Assembly (NCBI GenBank): GCA_021234155.1
Contig: JAJEKV010000032.1
Location: forward strand, 3,911,835 to 3,975,834
Length of the DNA: 64,000 bases
Source of the DNA: Isoetes taiwanensis
Taxonomy: Eukaryota > Streptophyta > Lycopodiopsida > Isoetales > Isoetaceae
Reading direction: 5' to 3'
Positions within the stretch are counted from its first letter, which is position 1. Every line of letters begins with the position of its first letter. The notes beneath the pieces were generated by a model. That model was not told where the DNA came from and ran no database searches. It saw nothing but the letters and a program-made list of their open reading frames with translations. A program made the position numbers and the translations under genes. Shown piece after piece: positions 22,938 through 34,600 of the stretch.

Positions 22938-25240
22938 TTACCCACTTTCAATAATGTGAGACTGCATACCTCTTTTCGATCCTGATGCAAAGTCCATCCC
23001 TATTTCTAGCTCATACCTACCTTCAAAAACATTTTCTGACCGTGTAGCAAGCCAATGAATCTTGAGTTTAGTCACCAGGCCTTCCTCTTTGATTGTATCA
23101 AGTACTTTGGCTATCCAAAAAGGTCTCCCTTTTTCATTTACCTCAATCGGAAGAGCAATCAACATACCTTTGGTAATTTTTGTGACATTACCTGCAGGCT
23201 CATTCTTGCATCTTGGTCCGATGTACATGACCCAGTCCTCGTCTTCCTGTACTGCAACTGCTACTGTAGCATTGCTTGGACCTGCTTGGCTTTGGGGTTG
23301 GTGAAAAGCATTAGGCCACTCAAAAGGTTCCTACAACTGCCTCAGAGCTAGGTTCTGCATCACAATCTTTTGTTCTATAAAGAAGCCTCTCCACCACATT
23401 TGGTCTTCTCTAGTGAAGTACTTAAAACCCGTGGAAATTCCATTTTCAATGGCCTTCAAAGAATTAACTGGGGTACTTTTCTGCTGCTTTTACAGTTTTG
23501 GATTTTTTAGAGGAAGTTGCTCAGCACTTTCCATCAAACAAATGTCTGGAACAGATTTCAGGAAGCGCAATCCCTCTACCGGACTCCGCTTTTTAGTTGT
23601 GGTGTACTTCTTTCCCTGCAAAAAGCTCTCTCCATTCTTCAAGTAGAACTTGATGTGATATTAAAACGTAATATCATTCAGTTTGTTCACAGCTTGTTCT
23701 CCGTTTGCACGTTGAGAGAAAACAAATTTTCTGAAGTCGGCAGTCTCCTTTAGAAGCTCAACCGCTGGCATGGGAGTGAGAGAGTCTTCAATGATTCAAA
23801 CCAAAGTGGGAAGACAAAAAGCCTTCTTCCTTCCGTGACGTACCGAAAACCTGCTGAACATCTAGTCTATTTGATCGTGAGTGTGCCTACAAGTAAGAAT
23901 CCGAGCTTTATTTTTTTGAAGATCTCTAGCTCCACTAGCATGGCACAGTAAGCAAAGAGTGTTTGATTTTTGTTCTCCAATTGTAATTGTGAGGTTCAGA
24001 TCACCATGCAAATTAGGATACATTAAGAAGACTTTGCACTTTAGACTTTGGACCTTGACAAAGCATTCCTCTGGCACATCTTTTGGAATGTTCAAGAAAT
24101 GAGGTAGAGTTGTCTTTTTTTATCCATTCTATCAATTACAACAGACATGTACTCAAGTGGACGCTCAAGAGCTTTTTCCTGTGCTTAGCAAGCTTCCTTC
24201 TCTCGGCTGCTTGTTGGTCACGGTGTCTAGCAAACTTCTGTTTCACAATATCTGTTGAAGAAATCAGGTCAAAACAATTCTATGACGCAGGTACGAGAAT
24301 GAAGAACTTCAACTTACTTTTTTTGACCTCTGTCCTTGCAGTTTCGTTTTGACTCTTCAATTCTACACACATTGAACACACAAACATTCTATGTCTTCGA
24401 GGAATTTTTACAAGATCGGATTCAGTTTTTCATAGTCTAGTGAAATGTGAGTAAGAGATATGCTGAGACTGACTGCATGTCTCTTTGTATTCTTTGAAGA
24501 CATCTTTTTTTGTGATGTTGCCTGTCAAATGATACATATTGCTATTAGGCAATTTTTCACACGTTTCTCTAAAATATTTCTCCATTCAAACCACAACAGC
24601 CAGGGCGTGCATTGTTACAACTCTTCCTGGCCCCCAGTGATCATCAATTCCAGGGTTTTTATCCAATCTTTTATGTATTCGAGACATTCTAGAGGAACCC
24701 AGACGGTGGATGACCATGAAGCATTTTTGGCACACTTGTTGACGGTTGATGTAGTGCAAGAAGGTGTGGCGGTCTGGTCTTACGTGAATAGCCAAGTAGG
24801 CATTCTGGTCCGATATTGTCATAGAACTGTAGTTGTCTCTAACTGCATGAAGTTTAGCCATGTTGAATTTGCGAATGCAACCCAATGAACGGCATGGAGT
24901 TCTTAGAATTCTTCTCATTTTCTGCTCATTCATCAGATTTCTTCTTCTTAAAGAAGAACATGCTCTCAAGCTGAAATCCACCTTGAATTTTATTGAAGAT
25001 TGGCTAGAGAACATGTAATCTCGTTGCTCCTTGTCAGGGTCTTCATCTTTTGAGGAGAGTTCCACTCTAGGAGTGACCTCTTCTCCTCTTAGTGATGTGC
25101 TTCTAGAGGAAAACAAACCACGTGATACTGTACCCGAAAAATTCGGAGGAACAGTGTTAAATGTAGGTGATGGGCCATAGGATGTTGTGGGAGCAGAAGT
25201 TGTGGCATCGTTTTGATGAGGAGTCCTAGCAAACATTTCT
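22938..25240 (-). pseudogene. second decayed transposon-like gene (probable transposase)
   Basis: Minus-strand frames form one protein in order. From 25236: CRSLGCIRKF, then MTISDQNAYL, VCQKCFMVIH and SRMSRIHKRL (24586-24850). Then SYSHFTRL and FVCSMCVELKS (about 24370-24450), a basic QQAAERRKLAKHRKK stretch, EYMSVVID and MD (about 24120-24150), CFVKVQSLKCKVFLMYPNLH (about 24010-24065), and finally a C-terminal piece with RPFWIAKVLD and KIHWLATRSENVF (22938-23228, stop at 22938). Several stops and frameshifts intervene. Similar strings occur, as I recall, in multicopy uncharacterised proteins of ferns and cnidarians that look like DDE-type transposases; the VVID Asp may be a catalytic residue. 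It is a different family from the 11452-13007 gene. Confidence 0.6.
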
Positions 25241-25819
25241 CTTACTATTGTTTAAAATTCTGTAAACCCAATGTATCACAACAGTTGTGTGAAGAGGTGT
25301 GGATCTTGCAACATCGTCCTCATTTGTAGTGAAGTCATGGTAAGAAAAGTTGTGGAAAACCTCACACTCTTGTAGGCATGTTGCAGTCCTTGTACTTCTT
25401 TCTGGAGCAGGAGAAGCTATAAATAGTGGGGACAGCCTGCTTCGAATCACCTGTTGTGGTGCAGCATGTGTAGTTTCTGTTGATGGTACAAAAGGAGGTG
25501 GGAGCCTGTTCTGTACAGGTGGAGATGGAATGAAAGGAGGAGGCAACCTACTTCTTAATGGGCTTAGTGACGGTTGGAAAGGTGGTGGTAGTCTGTTATG
25601 TGCTGGACTTGGAGTGTCTAGGAGCAACAAGGATGTTGTTGATGCAGGAGATGGGGAAGCGTGGGCACCAGGCGAAAATACATGTTGATCAAGTGTTTCC
25701 TTCGAAGTAGAGGAACTAGGGGCAACAAAAGGTGGTGGAAATCTATTCTGGATGCGGTTAACCATCTTGAACAATTGAAAACAGTAGAGAGACGGAAGCA
25801 ACTCATACAACTGCTGCAC
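25226..25819 (-). CDS. proline-rich repeat protein segment, unrecognised
   Basis: A 197-aa frame just upstream of, and overlapping by about 10 bp, the transposon-like gene at 22938-25240. It contains a degenerate repeat, NRLPPPF followed by a Pro/Ser spacer, seen at least five times (variants NRFPPPFVAPS, SRLPPPFIPS, NRLPPPFVPS, SRLSPLF). The region is low in charged residues and probably disordered. It could be the N-terminal extension of the transposon-like protein displaced by a frameshift, or an upstream exon. I see no signal peptide or membrane segment. Function unknown. Confidence 0.4.
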   Translation of the reverse strand: MQQLYELLPSLYCFQLFKMVNRIQNRFPPPFVAPSSSTSKETLDQHVFSPGAHASPSPASTTSLLLLDTPSPAHNRLPPPFQPSLSPLRSRLPPPFIPSPPVQNRLPPPFVPSTETTHAAPQQVIRSRLSPLFIASPAPERSTRTATCLQECEVFHNFSYHDFTTNEDDVARSTPLHTTVVIHWVYRILNNSKRNVC

Positions 25820-25860
25820 ATTTGCTATTCGAGAATAAGAAGTGATTAAGGAAGAAGAAG

Positions 25861-26252
25861 ACTGTTATTTTGGAATACACTTTAGCAGAAAATTCGGATC
25901 ACATGTATTCCATTTTACATAGATTTACACAAGGGTCCATTCGTTACCTTTAAAAGGAAAATTTATAGCGCTCAGTTGTGTATTCCACTTTCGCAGCTCC
26001 AGCCGCCAAGAACCAGCGCCTTCAAATTCTTCTACAAAAGCTTATTCCGATTTGCATAGCGCAAAGCATGGAGAGATAAAGAGAAAAAGTACCATGTACG
26101 GTCTTTTTGAAAATGTGGTGCTTAGGTAGTAGCCAAAGTGTATTTTGGCCTTTCGGTCGGTAGTAGCCCCCGTGTATTCCGGAACACACTTTGGCTTACC
26201 CTAAAAGTCAAAGTGTATTCCGTAGGTTAAGTCAAAGTGTATTCCGTAGGTT
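25861..26252. repeat. cluster of TGTATTCC motifs
   Basis: The word GTGTATTCCG, or its complement, with an upstream CAAA appears repeatedly: about 25875-25885 (TGGAATACACTTT), 26134-26143, 26171-26190 (GTGTATTCCGGAACACACTT), 26210-26222 and 26232-26244. The last two are part of a perfect 22-bp direct repeat. Confidence 0.75.
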
Positions 26253-26475
26253 AATACTGTTCGGTTTCTTTCAGCGGTTGTACTGTTGTTAACAACAATG
26301 CTTGTGCAGGCAAGAACAAATCAACCCCAAGACAAAGCGAACTATCAAGATCACGAGCAAGAACCCGACAATGGAGCATGGACAAGAGACTACTGCGCCA
26401 AAAATTTATGAAAATTTTTAAACGCAGTGGTTCGTTACATGAGGGTTTGTAGGAAAGTATAGCAACATTACTTTT

Positions 26476-28110
26476 TTGTATGCATGTCGAAGCCCAGGCC
26501 AGAAAAGGTACGACAAGAGCGAATTTGACTGCATGGGCTCCATTGTGCACATTGTAGCTGTTGGTAGGCAGTTTAAACAACAGCCAAGACTATCTTTTAA
26601 GATATCACAAGGCTTTATTGTCGTCGACGAAGCCTTTTTCAAGCTAGTGAAGGTGCAGCCTCAACGCCTGTACAAATACATTGCCCACTACATTAATAAG
26701 CAAATGTTATCATCAATATTTGCCAAAATTTCCAGTGACAGGAGTGAGGCCATAGATTGTAGTGAGTCAGAGGAGAAAGACGTACAACGTGGAGATGCCA
26801 GTAGTTTATCTAGTGGTAAGGATGATGATGCTTAGTCCGACGAATCTGAGCAGACGGCACCACCCCCACCAAAAAAACAAAGATCGACTGTAGCTGCAAA
26901 AGAGCCAAAGAAAAAAAAAATGTGCAGCTTATAGAAGAGGAAGCACCTGAAGAAATTACAAAGAAGAGAAAGGGTAAGAGCAAGGCCCCAGGGGTGGCCA
27001 TAAAAGAAAAAAATTGACAAAACTGCAGAAAAAATGGAAGAAATAAACATGCACAAGTACGTATAAGGTGTGATTTATCTGCCAGGCACGTGCATGAAGC
27101 TGCCACCAAAAGGCGAGACTGAAGAGAGGCCACTTCATGTGAGATTGATCATGTTAGAAACTTGAAGGACTGGATAAGGAGCAATCCGAATGCCTATGTT
27201 ATTCCAATAGTAGTGCTTGTTAACAGGAGCCAGTGCATGGACTCCAATGATTATGACAAGGAGTGTGTTGATTAGTACACACACTATGTGTTGGGGGTTA
27301 AATCATAGTTTTAAGGCACGTATGCAACTGGACAAGGAAAAACATAATCTGAGATACTTGTCTGTTCTCTGTGCATTGTATTGCGACCTGACTGACGCAT
27401 TGTATTGAGACCTGATCTGACTGAGACAAGTATCTCGGAAAAACATAATCCGAGATACTTGTCTGTTCTCTGTCACATTGTATTGCAACCTGACCTGACT
27501 GATGAAGAAGCAAAAATTGTGGTCAATACACATAATGCCGACAATGAGTACAAGCTCAAAATGAGCTTTATTGATAAAATAATGTTCATGCACAGGGAAT
27601 ACTTGATTTTTAAAGAAAAATATGGCAAAGATCTTAAGAAACATGCACAATGGAACTGAAAGACGCGTGCGCTATTGAGTGCTACCTCAAATACGATGAA
27701 GCTAACAAGAGGCACTCTTTAATTAGCCACGATAATTGGTTTCAACTGGCCTTTCGGGATGGTAGGGTAAGAACATTTGTATTTTGGAATAACTCTCAAG
27801 TTTTTTGTTTTTCTTTCTACAAGGTTACTCGGTTTGTATATTCCGGAATACACTATGTTGACTTTAAATTGTTTTTGTGCAGATCTAGGACTTGCAAAAT
27901 GAAATATTTTCTGCCTTCGAGCGCGGGGAACTTAAAAGCAAAGGTAAAGTCTCTGGCACAGACGTGCCAAAGAAAGAAATGATTACAAAAATCATTTCGG
28001 ATCCCCTGCTCAAGCAGGCTACAAGAATTTGGTTTGATGAGTTCTTATTCTGGAATACATCTTGTTTCTTTTGTTATTCTGGAATAGTAAACTTCCGTCT
28101 TAGTTGCTAG
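26476..28110 (+). pseudogene. unidentified decayed coding fragments
   Basis: Plus-strand frames that look coding but match nothing I recognise. At 26476-26835 there is a segment with MGSIVHIVAVGRQFKQQP and a Ser/Asp/Glu-rich end. At 26840-27150 there are Lys-rich remnants with several stops. At 27495-27760 there are NADNEYKLKMSFIDKIMFMH and CYLKYDEANKRHSL, followed by a plausible donor (GGGTAAG at 27765). At 27880-28050 there is LQNEIFSAFERGEL followed by KKEMITKIISDPLLKQ. The pieces could be exons of one gene, but stops interrupt them. The neighbouring transposon-like gene on the opposite strand suggests mobile-element origin. Low certainty. Confidence 0.35.
27424..27464. repeat. perfect 15-bp inverted repeat (hairpin) in a tandem duplication
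   Basis: AGACAAGTATCTCGG at 27424-27438 pairs perfectly with CCGAGATACTTGTCT at 27450-27464 across an 11-nt A-rich loop. The right arm and about 60 bp after it are a second copy of 27340-27400. Confidence 0.9.
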
Positions 28111-29883
28111 ATTGCACCTACTAGTTGCAACTACATTTCACTCCTCCTGCTAACTACACTTTTCATTCACAGGTACAAAACAAACATAAATTATTATGCA
28201 GGTTGTTAAGCAAGGTAGAATACCTACATGTTGCCTTACTGGAGCTTCGACGGCAAAAGGACAATGGAGCATAGATTACATAGTACAGCTGTTAATTTTG
28301 CTCTTTCCAGCTAACAAGTGACCGGAAAATGAAACAATCAGGAACATTATGATTTCGAAGTTTCACTTGTTGTCTAAAACATTCTAATGTTAACATTAAC
28401 TTTTTCTTCAAAACTGATGCATTCAAAATTCAAATTAATGCTACTATTATTATTATTAATTCTTTTAAACTAAGATGTTTATGAGGTCTTCATTCCATGG
28501 ATTGTATAATCAGCTGTAAATTTTGCTATTTTCAGCTATGATGTTACACAAAAGGAAAGTGTACACCTGCTGAGAAGCCAAAACGTAAGAAGAAAAAAAA
28601 TTAATCTTAGAAAATTCTTAACCTCGGCCAAAATTCTACGAGCATGGCGTGTTTTTTTTTAGGGAAACTTTGAAACGGGAGTGTTGCATCAAATGCAACC
28701 TTATTTTAGGCAAGTCTGCTAGGGGGCAGGCTTCGAAATCCCCAATAGCTCTAACCAGATAATTTGCCGGTAAATGTCATGCTCCACCGAATTTTGAATA
28801 TAAACTCAAGATTATTTGCCGGAAAATAAGGATTTTGACTGGAAATAAGAGAAACTCCTAGTTTTCCGATGCCTACTAGGGGGAATTTATGAAAAGACGT
28901 TTTTCGCCGAAAAGCAAAGCATCTGGTAACGGCAACATCTGTAGGCATCTGTTCAGGCAGAAATAGGCGGAAGTGAAGGAATTTGTCTGCTCAAGTTTTT
29001 TTTACTGCATGTACACGATTCTGCAGTTACCTGGTGCTGGCATAATCGAGTTGGTGTTGGCATTGTGTGATACATCTCTGTGATTCAGATTTCGCCCGAA
29101 AAGCTGTGTGCTTGATTCTTGTGGATAGCTTTGTGCTTAATTTATCCTCTGTGGATGTCTGCGAAGTATTTGCAGGAGATAAACGGAGAAGATTGTAGGA
29201 GGCTGAGCTTAGATTACTATCTGGGTTCAAGTCCCGGACTCATTAGCTATTGATTCTAACAAGGAAAAGACCAAGGAAGACCCAGTAAGCAGATCAAGTC
29301 AATCAACTGGCTAGATGATCCTAACTAATTAACTTCAAAGCCCGAGCTTGAATGTCAACCAACTAAACATCCCACCAAAGTCTCTCCCCTGCCAATGTAC
29401 CATCTTGTAATCTTATATTGGTTTTGGTTATCCATGCGAGGGGTGTTGAAACAATTAGAACTTCAAGCAATCCAAGTCCCATAAATCGGGAATATAACCA
29501 AGAATAAATTACATTTAGAATTGGATATGGTGGCAAATTGTGGCGGACAGAGTCAGATGTCTCTTCACCTGTCCCTTCACAGACAGAGGTATAAACAGGT
29601 CAAAAACATCAACGCAGCTTGTCTTAATACATGTGAGCATGAAGCCTAAGCCTTGAACAAGTCAAATTAAAATGCACTACACTTTACCATTATAAATCTT
29701 TTGATGTCCTGTAACAATATACTGTACAGAAGCTTACAACTTTGTCAAGAAATCTGTATGAGTATCACAACAATAGTAGGTTGTTTTCGTAAGTAGACTT
29801 GTAAAAGCCTCCCTGCTACAATAAGTAGCAAGAATCATCCCTATGTATCATAAATTTTGTGGAAATTTCCCACTGTGATTTTA
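28111..29883. other. gene-free stretch downstream of the 274-aa gene
   Basis: No recognisable gene. It contains a short ATT microsatellite near 28445-28460. The sequence GGTTCAAGTCC at 29224-29234 resembles a tRNA B box but lacks the rest of a tRNA. Confidence 0.6.
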
Positions 29884-30844
29884 CTACTCCTCAAAGGATT
29901 TTGGCTGAAAACCATCACCTAGTGCAGCTTTTGCAGGGTCTTTTAAGAAAAGGTTCTCTGCTCTTTCACTATGGTATATACAGTTCACTTCAGGAGCCTG
30001 TCTAAGGTCCCCAACAAAACCAAAGGTGTTAAAATTCCTGAAGCAATCCTTCACCTCTGCATCAGAGACCAAGCCTCTTGATTCTAAAACATTCCAATTA
30101 CTCTGAAGCAGAACACAACCTGGTTTCACCTCAGCTTGAGAAACATAGACATTAAATCTGAAAGAAAAATGTAGATAAATTTAATATGGAAATCTCCTTA
30201 TATGCAACCATTCTATAGGAGAGAAGACACTGATACTCACGGATTGAACGATATATACAGCCTCTGATCAAGAACCATGGCACTCATCCCATTGGCAATA
30301 CACACATCAGGATTTGGAGTCTGCCTATCAATAACTTCTCTGGAAGCAACATTATTGGGTTCTGCATTGAGAACAGTATCAAATGCAATACCTGTTCCAA
30401 TTCCCAGTATAAAAATTCCACCCACAATATATTTGTTTGCTCCTTTGAAAAGAGAATTTTTTTCCTTACTAACCCTGCTCGTGTTGTTCATCAAACCATT
30501 ATCCAAAGGGGAAAAGGAGTCCCTCAGAGGGATGTAACCTCTACGCTTGGCCAAAGGAGTATCTAAATCCTCATCTCTGCGCTTAAAACTGAATGATTCT
30601 GGATAATCAGAGAGGCTATCGGGTAAATCAATACCATCATCGTCATCTTGCAATGCTTTTGTGCTAAGATGAAACCGGTGCAGAAACAAAGATGACCTAG
30701 AAAGGTAAAGCGCCAAAGCTGAAACTCTAGCTTAATTGCCAGAACAAACTTGCAAATTTAAACTTACCTACGTCGGCAACAATAGGAAGGCCTGCCAAGG
30801 CCCGAAGCTGAAGCTGGAACGGATGGCCACACTACCGCTGTCAT
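29884..30844 (-). CDS. small plastid/membrane protein of unknown function (about 274 aa)
   Basis: Three exons on the minus strand: 30844-30772, 30718-30241 and 30157-29884. Splice phases agree and the donor after exon 2 is a consensus GTGAGT. The start ATG at 30844 gives a Ser/Ala/Arg-rich N-terminus without acidic residues, consistent with an organelle transit peptide. Exon 2 has an acidic, Ser-rich stretch and then one hydrophobic segment (YIVGGIFILGIGTGIAF), a likely single membrane span. The C-terminal exon is compact and well conserved in appearance: VKPGCVLLQSNWNVLESRG, CFRNFNTFGFVGDLR and PEVNCIYHSERAENLF. I recall similar C-termini in plant proteins of unknown function but cannot name one safely. 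Intron 1 would be only 53 nt, so the first exon is less certain. Confidence 0.7.
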
Positions 30845-31622
30845 TTATCAGTCGCAAATCTCAAAATGTTCCATTTCAAAAAGCCCATTGATTAATCTTG
30901 TAAGCATTTTGCTAAGCCAATAGAAATCTCTCAAAATCATTTTATGGCTTGCTTTATGGTTTGTCTATACTAATTGTCAGAAGCTTGATATTTTTTTTTT
31001 CCTTTTTTCAATTTGGGTCCTCACTTGAAAAGAATTGCTTATTTCTCAAGAATTACTCCTCTAAAAAACGAAAACTTTACATCACCAGCACACGTTTATA
31101 AATCACCGAAAATTTGAAATTTATGATCAACCTTTTGATGAACTAATTTTGAAATTTTGAAAATAAATTTCAAAATAAATTTTTCAAATTTGAAATTTGT
31201 GATTTTTACAACTTCAATCCATCACAACTTTATCAATCACCGAAAGGCCTGGAAATAACATTTCCAATCTTTAGATTGTCTACATTTTGCAAGTTTCCAG
31301 TGAAGCATTTTACAAATTATGAGTGAAGTATTGGATTCTGCTTCCCCCCTTCTTCTTTTTGAGCAAATATTACGGCAAGATACAAGAAAGTACACTAAAT
31401 ACAATAATATTTCTTATTCATATGTGGGTTTATATATACAACAAGACATAGGTAATCAATGTTTTCTGGCGATACCTTCTGATCCAAATGCAGATAGCTT
31501 CTGATCCAAAGCGCAATATGAAGGTATATGCCGTATATTGGTGAAAAAATTATGAATGTGTACAATGAATATTTAAGAATGATGAGGTCGTTATCTTAAA
31601 AGAAGACTTTTCTTTATAATAA
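30845..31622. other. spacer between two minus-strand genes
   Basis: AT-rich intergenic DNA about 780 bp long. It should hold the promoter of the 274-aa gene and the 3' UTR of the amylase gene. A stretch at about 31140-31215 is built from AAATTTGAAATTT-like words. No gene is seen. Confidence 0.6.
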
Positions 31623-34600
31623 TCAACTCTTTTCCCATATCTGATAATCTCCACCTTTATCGATAGACCTTTCCCAGCTGCCAATCAGATTGTGTTGCTT
31701 GGAAGGATTCCAATCTAGACGACCAAGCTTCAAAACTAGGTTGTCCCCAATTTGTGCAACATAGCCATCACCAGTAGCATGTAAGATTTTTACTGGACTG
31801 CGACAATGAACCCCTGTTCGTTTTCGAGCTGCTATTAATTCGCTGATTGGATCGTGGAGACCAAAATCATAGAAATGGTCATAGAAGATCACAGGCTGCA
31901 AAAAAGAGAATTAGATCTGTTATAGATAGTTGTCAGGATTTTAGAAACTAGCAACCAAACTGAATATACCGTTCCTGGATGCGTCAATATGTATGCATAT
32001 CCTTGCATCAACTTTTCACGTGGAAAAGGCCAGTGACCCTGAATAGGATGAACATAAGTTAAGGAAAAGTATCTGGTCCACTAAAGCAGAAGGGATTTGA
32101 GAACCACCGACCTGGGTAGAACCTGTGTCATGGTTTTCTAAGAACGTCACAGCTCGAGATGGCCACCAGCCCATTACACCTGGAGGCTTTCCTCGTGGAT
32201 CAATCAGCCGCCAATATTCATTATGTAAAGCTGAATGTAGAATGCCCTGAAATTATCATGGATCCAATTGTGAGCTTTGATATGAGGATGGATACCAATC
32301 CACTCAAGCCTACCTTTGTTGTCACATCAAACGCTGATGATGTGCCCCCTGTGGCATTTATCCAGTTGATAATACGCTGGCGGTGTGCATCTGCACGTTA
32401 TTATTTGATAAATGAAAGATACAATGAACCAGAATGCTTCAATTTCTTTGGACCATTATTTGGGTCAATCAAAATGCTAGTAAGCAATGTAACGGAGACC
32501 ATGTAACAGAAAAAGAAAGCTAATGTCAGCATACCTTGGTTGTAACATATATTTCCACTTTCGTAAGCCAAACTGTCCCAATATTCTCCAATGGCAAAAG
32601 CTGGTTTTGTTTCTTCAATATACTCTTTCACATAACCACCCCAAAATCCTCTGTATGGCATTCATGCTCAATACTGCAAATCACATCCGAATAAGGTACA
32701 ACAATTAGACCTACTAGCCTGGCTAACCTTACAAAATCGAGACGCCAGCCATCGTAGCCAATTTCAACTCTCAACCACTTTAACCATTCTTTAATGTCTC
32801 GTCGCACAAAATCCTGCGAATGATCAATGTTTGGAGCAGCATGAAAGATGTCACCTGCAAAGCTTAATATATTAGAGAACCAACTGCAATACCAGTAGCA
32901 TGGATTAGGAGCAATTGTTACTTTAAGTCAATACAGAAGAAAACTGTTCATGTTGTTGCCTAGTGCAATAGATCAGGGACATTACAAAATACTAAATTTG
33001 AGAATAGTAATGACCATTACCATTTGAAGGATTACCGCGCCCCTGGAAATTAGGATCATCCCTTACTATGGCCTCTGGACCCCATGCCATTTTACCTCCA
33101 AAAACGTTGTACACTCCATTTGGGCTCTGTAAATAGCAGGCGTCTGCAAATTAAGGTAAAACACACCAAAACTAGGCACAATCTATTCAGGAAAATGTCT
33201 CAAGACCTGCTTTGATGCGCAACGGTGGTTAAGAACTACGTCTCCAAGTACCTAGGTCATAAACAAAGCTTGCATCATGCTATGCTTCAAAGGAAAAGAA
33301 GAGTATTCAAACAAGAGGTCTCTATATCTGCCAGGAAAATCATGTTTAGAAGATGGAATATTGAACGGGGTTATGGTTTTTCTACTGCTTCATATATTGA
33401 ACCAGATTGACAAACAAAAGAATTTATATTTTGGAGGCAAGGCTAGGCCTAATCCAAATCAAGCCTTCAGTTCAGTCACAAGCAGGAAGATAACCATTGC
33501 TGGCATCCTTATTAGGCTCTTTGTATCCAAGATAGAACTTCGTAGATGCCCAAAGAGATGATGTTGAAAGAAAATAATGGAACAGCCATCCGACCTATGC
33601 TTTTATATTTTAAGTACCTAAGTCTTGAAAACATAAGAAACAAAGATATAATTCCTGCTTAACCAAGCGATCATAAAACATACCTAAACATGAAACTAGT
33701 AAAGGAAGGGAGAGAACGGGAAGCGGGACACAGTTATACCAGGAGATCATGTTTGTGCATCTCTGCTACACAACTCTTTAGCTCCTCTTTTGTACCATAC
33801 GCAGAATCCAGATTGTAAAGATCCTGAGGCATGTAGCCTGTACGTTTTTGCATGTCAGCATGTAACCATGTGACTAATATTCCTTATACGGCAACTTCCG
33901 CTAACCATACCTTGTGGTGCAACAGACTCAGTAGGAGGCGGAAACCAGACAGTTGTTATTCCACATTTTGAAAGATCTGCAGCCTTTGGTGCCAACTCAA
34001 GGTACCATCTCTTTCTCCAACTCTCCCAATTGAAGCCTTGAAACTACATAAAAGATGATACAGATTACAACTGCAATTGCAACATAAGATAATCAATGTG
34101 AAAATTAAATAAACAAAAAGCAGTCCTAATGATGTTTGTACTTGTGCCCCTCGAAAATAGTATTAATGGCAGCAGCAAAGCAACAACAGATAGTAAGGTG
34201 ATTGATATGTAGAAAACGTGGAAGCATCAGAAAAAGACACCAAAACATCTTGCAGGGGTGTTGCTCCATGGACTGCAAAGGGTATGCTCCACAAATAATA
34301 GTGTTGATATTCTATGGTTGCATCAAAGTGAAGGCCGTTGCAGAAGAAATGCAGGTTCATGACCATCTTATATATCTGGAAATTATTCTTATCAGCATGT
34401 ATTTTAAATGTGGAGCCATGAAAATGCCTGCCAAGTGTTAATGGCATGGATGTAATAGGATCTGAGAATATATCTCATGCCTTCATCTTAAAGTTAAAAC
34501 GAGTCTGACATAAGAAGTACCCATTGTGGTATCATTTAAGACATGCAGCTATGTGATTCCTGAATAGAATGATTTTTGGATATAGCCAGCAGAGAATGAA

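Noticed and set aside
29224-29234. GGTTCAAGTCC, tRNA T-arm-like
   Set aside because: The surrounding bases do not fold into a cloverleaf.
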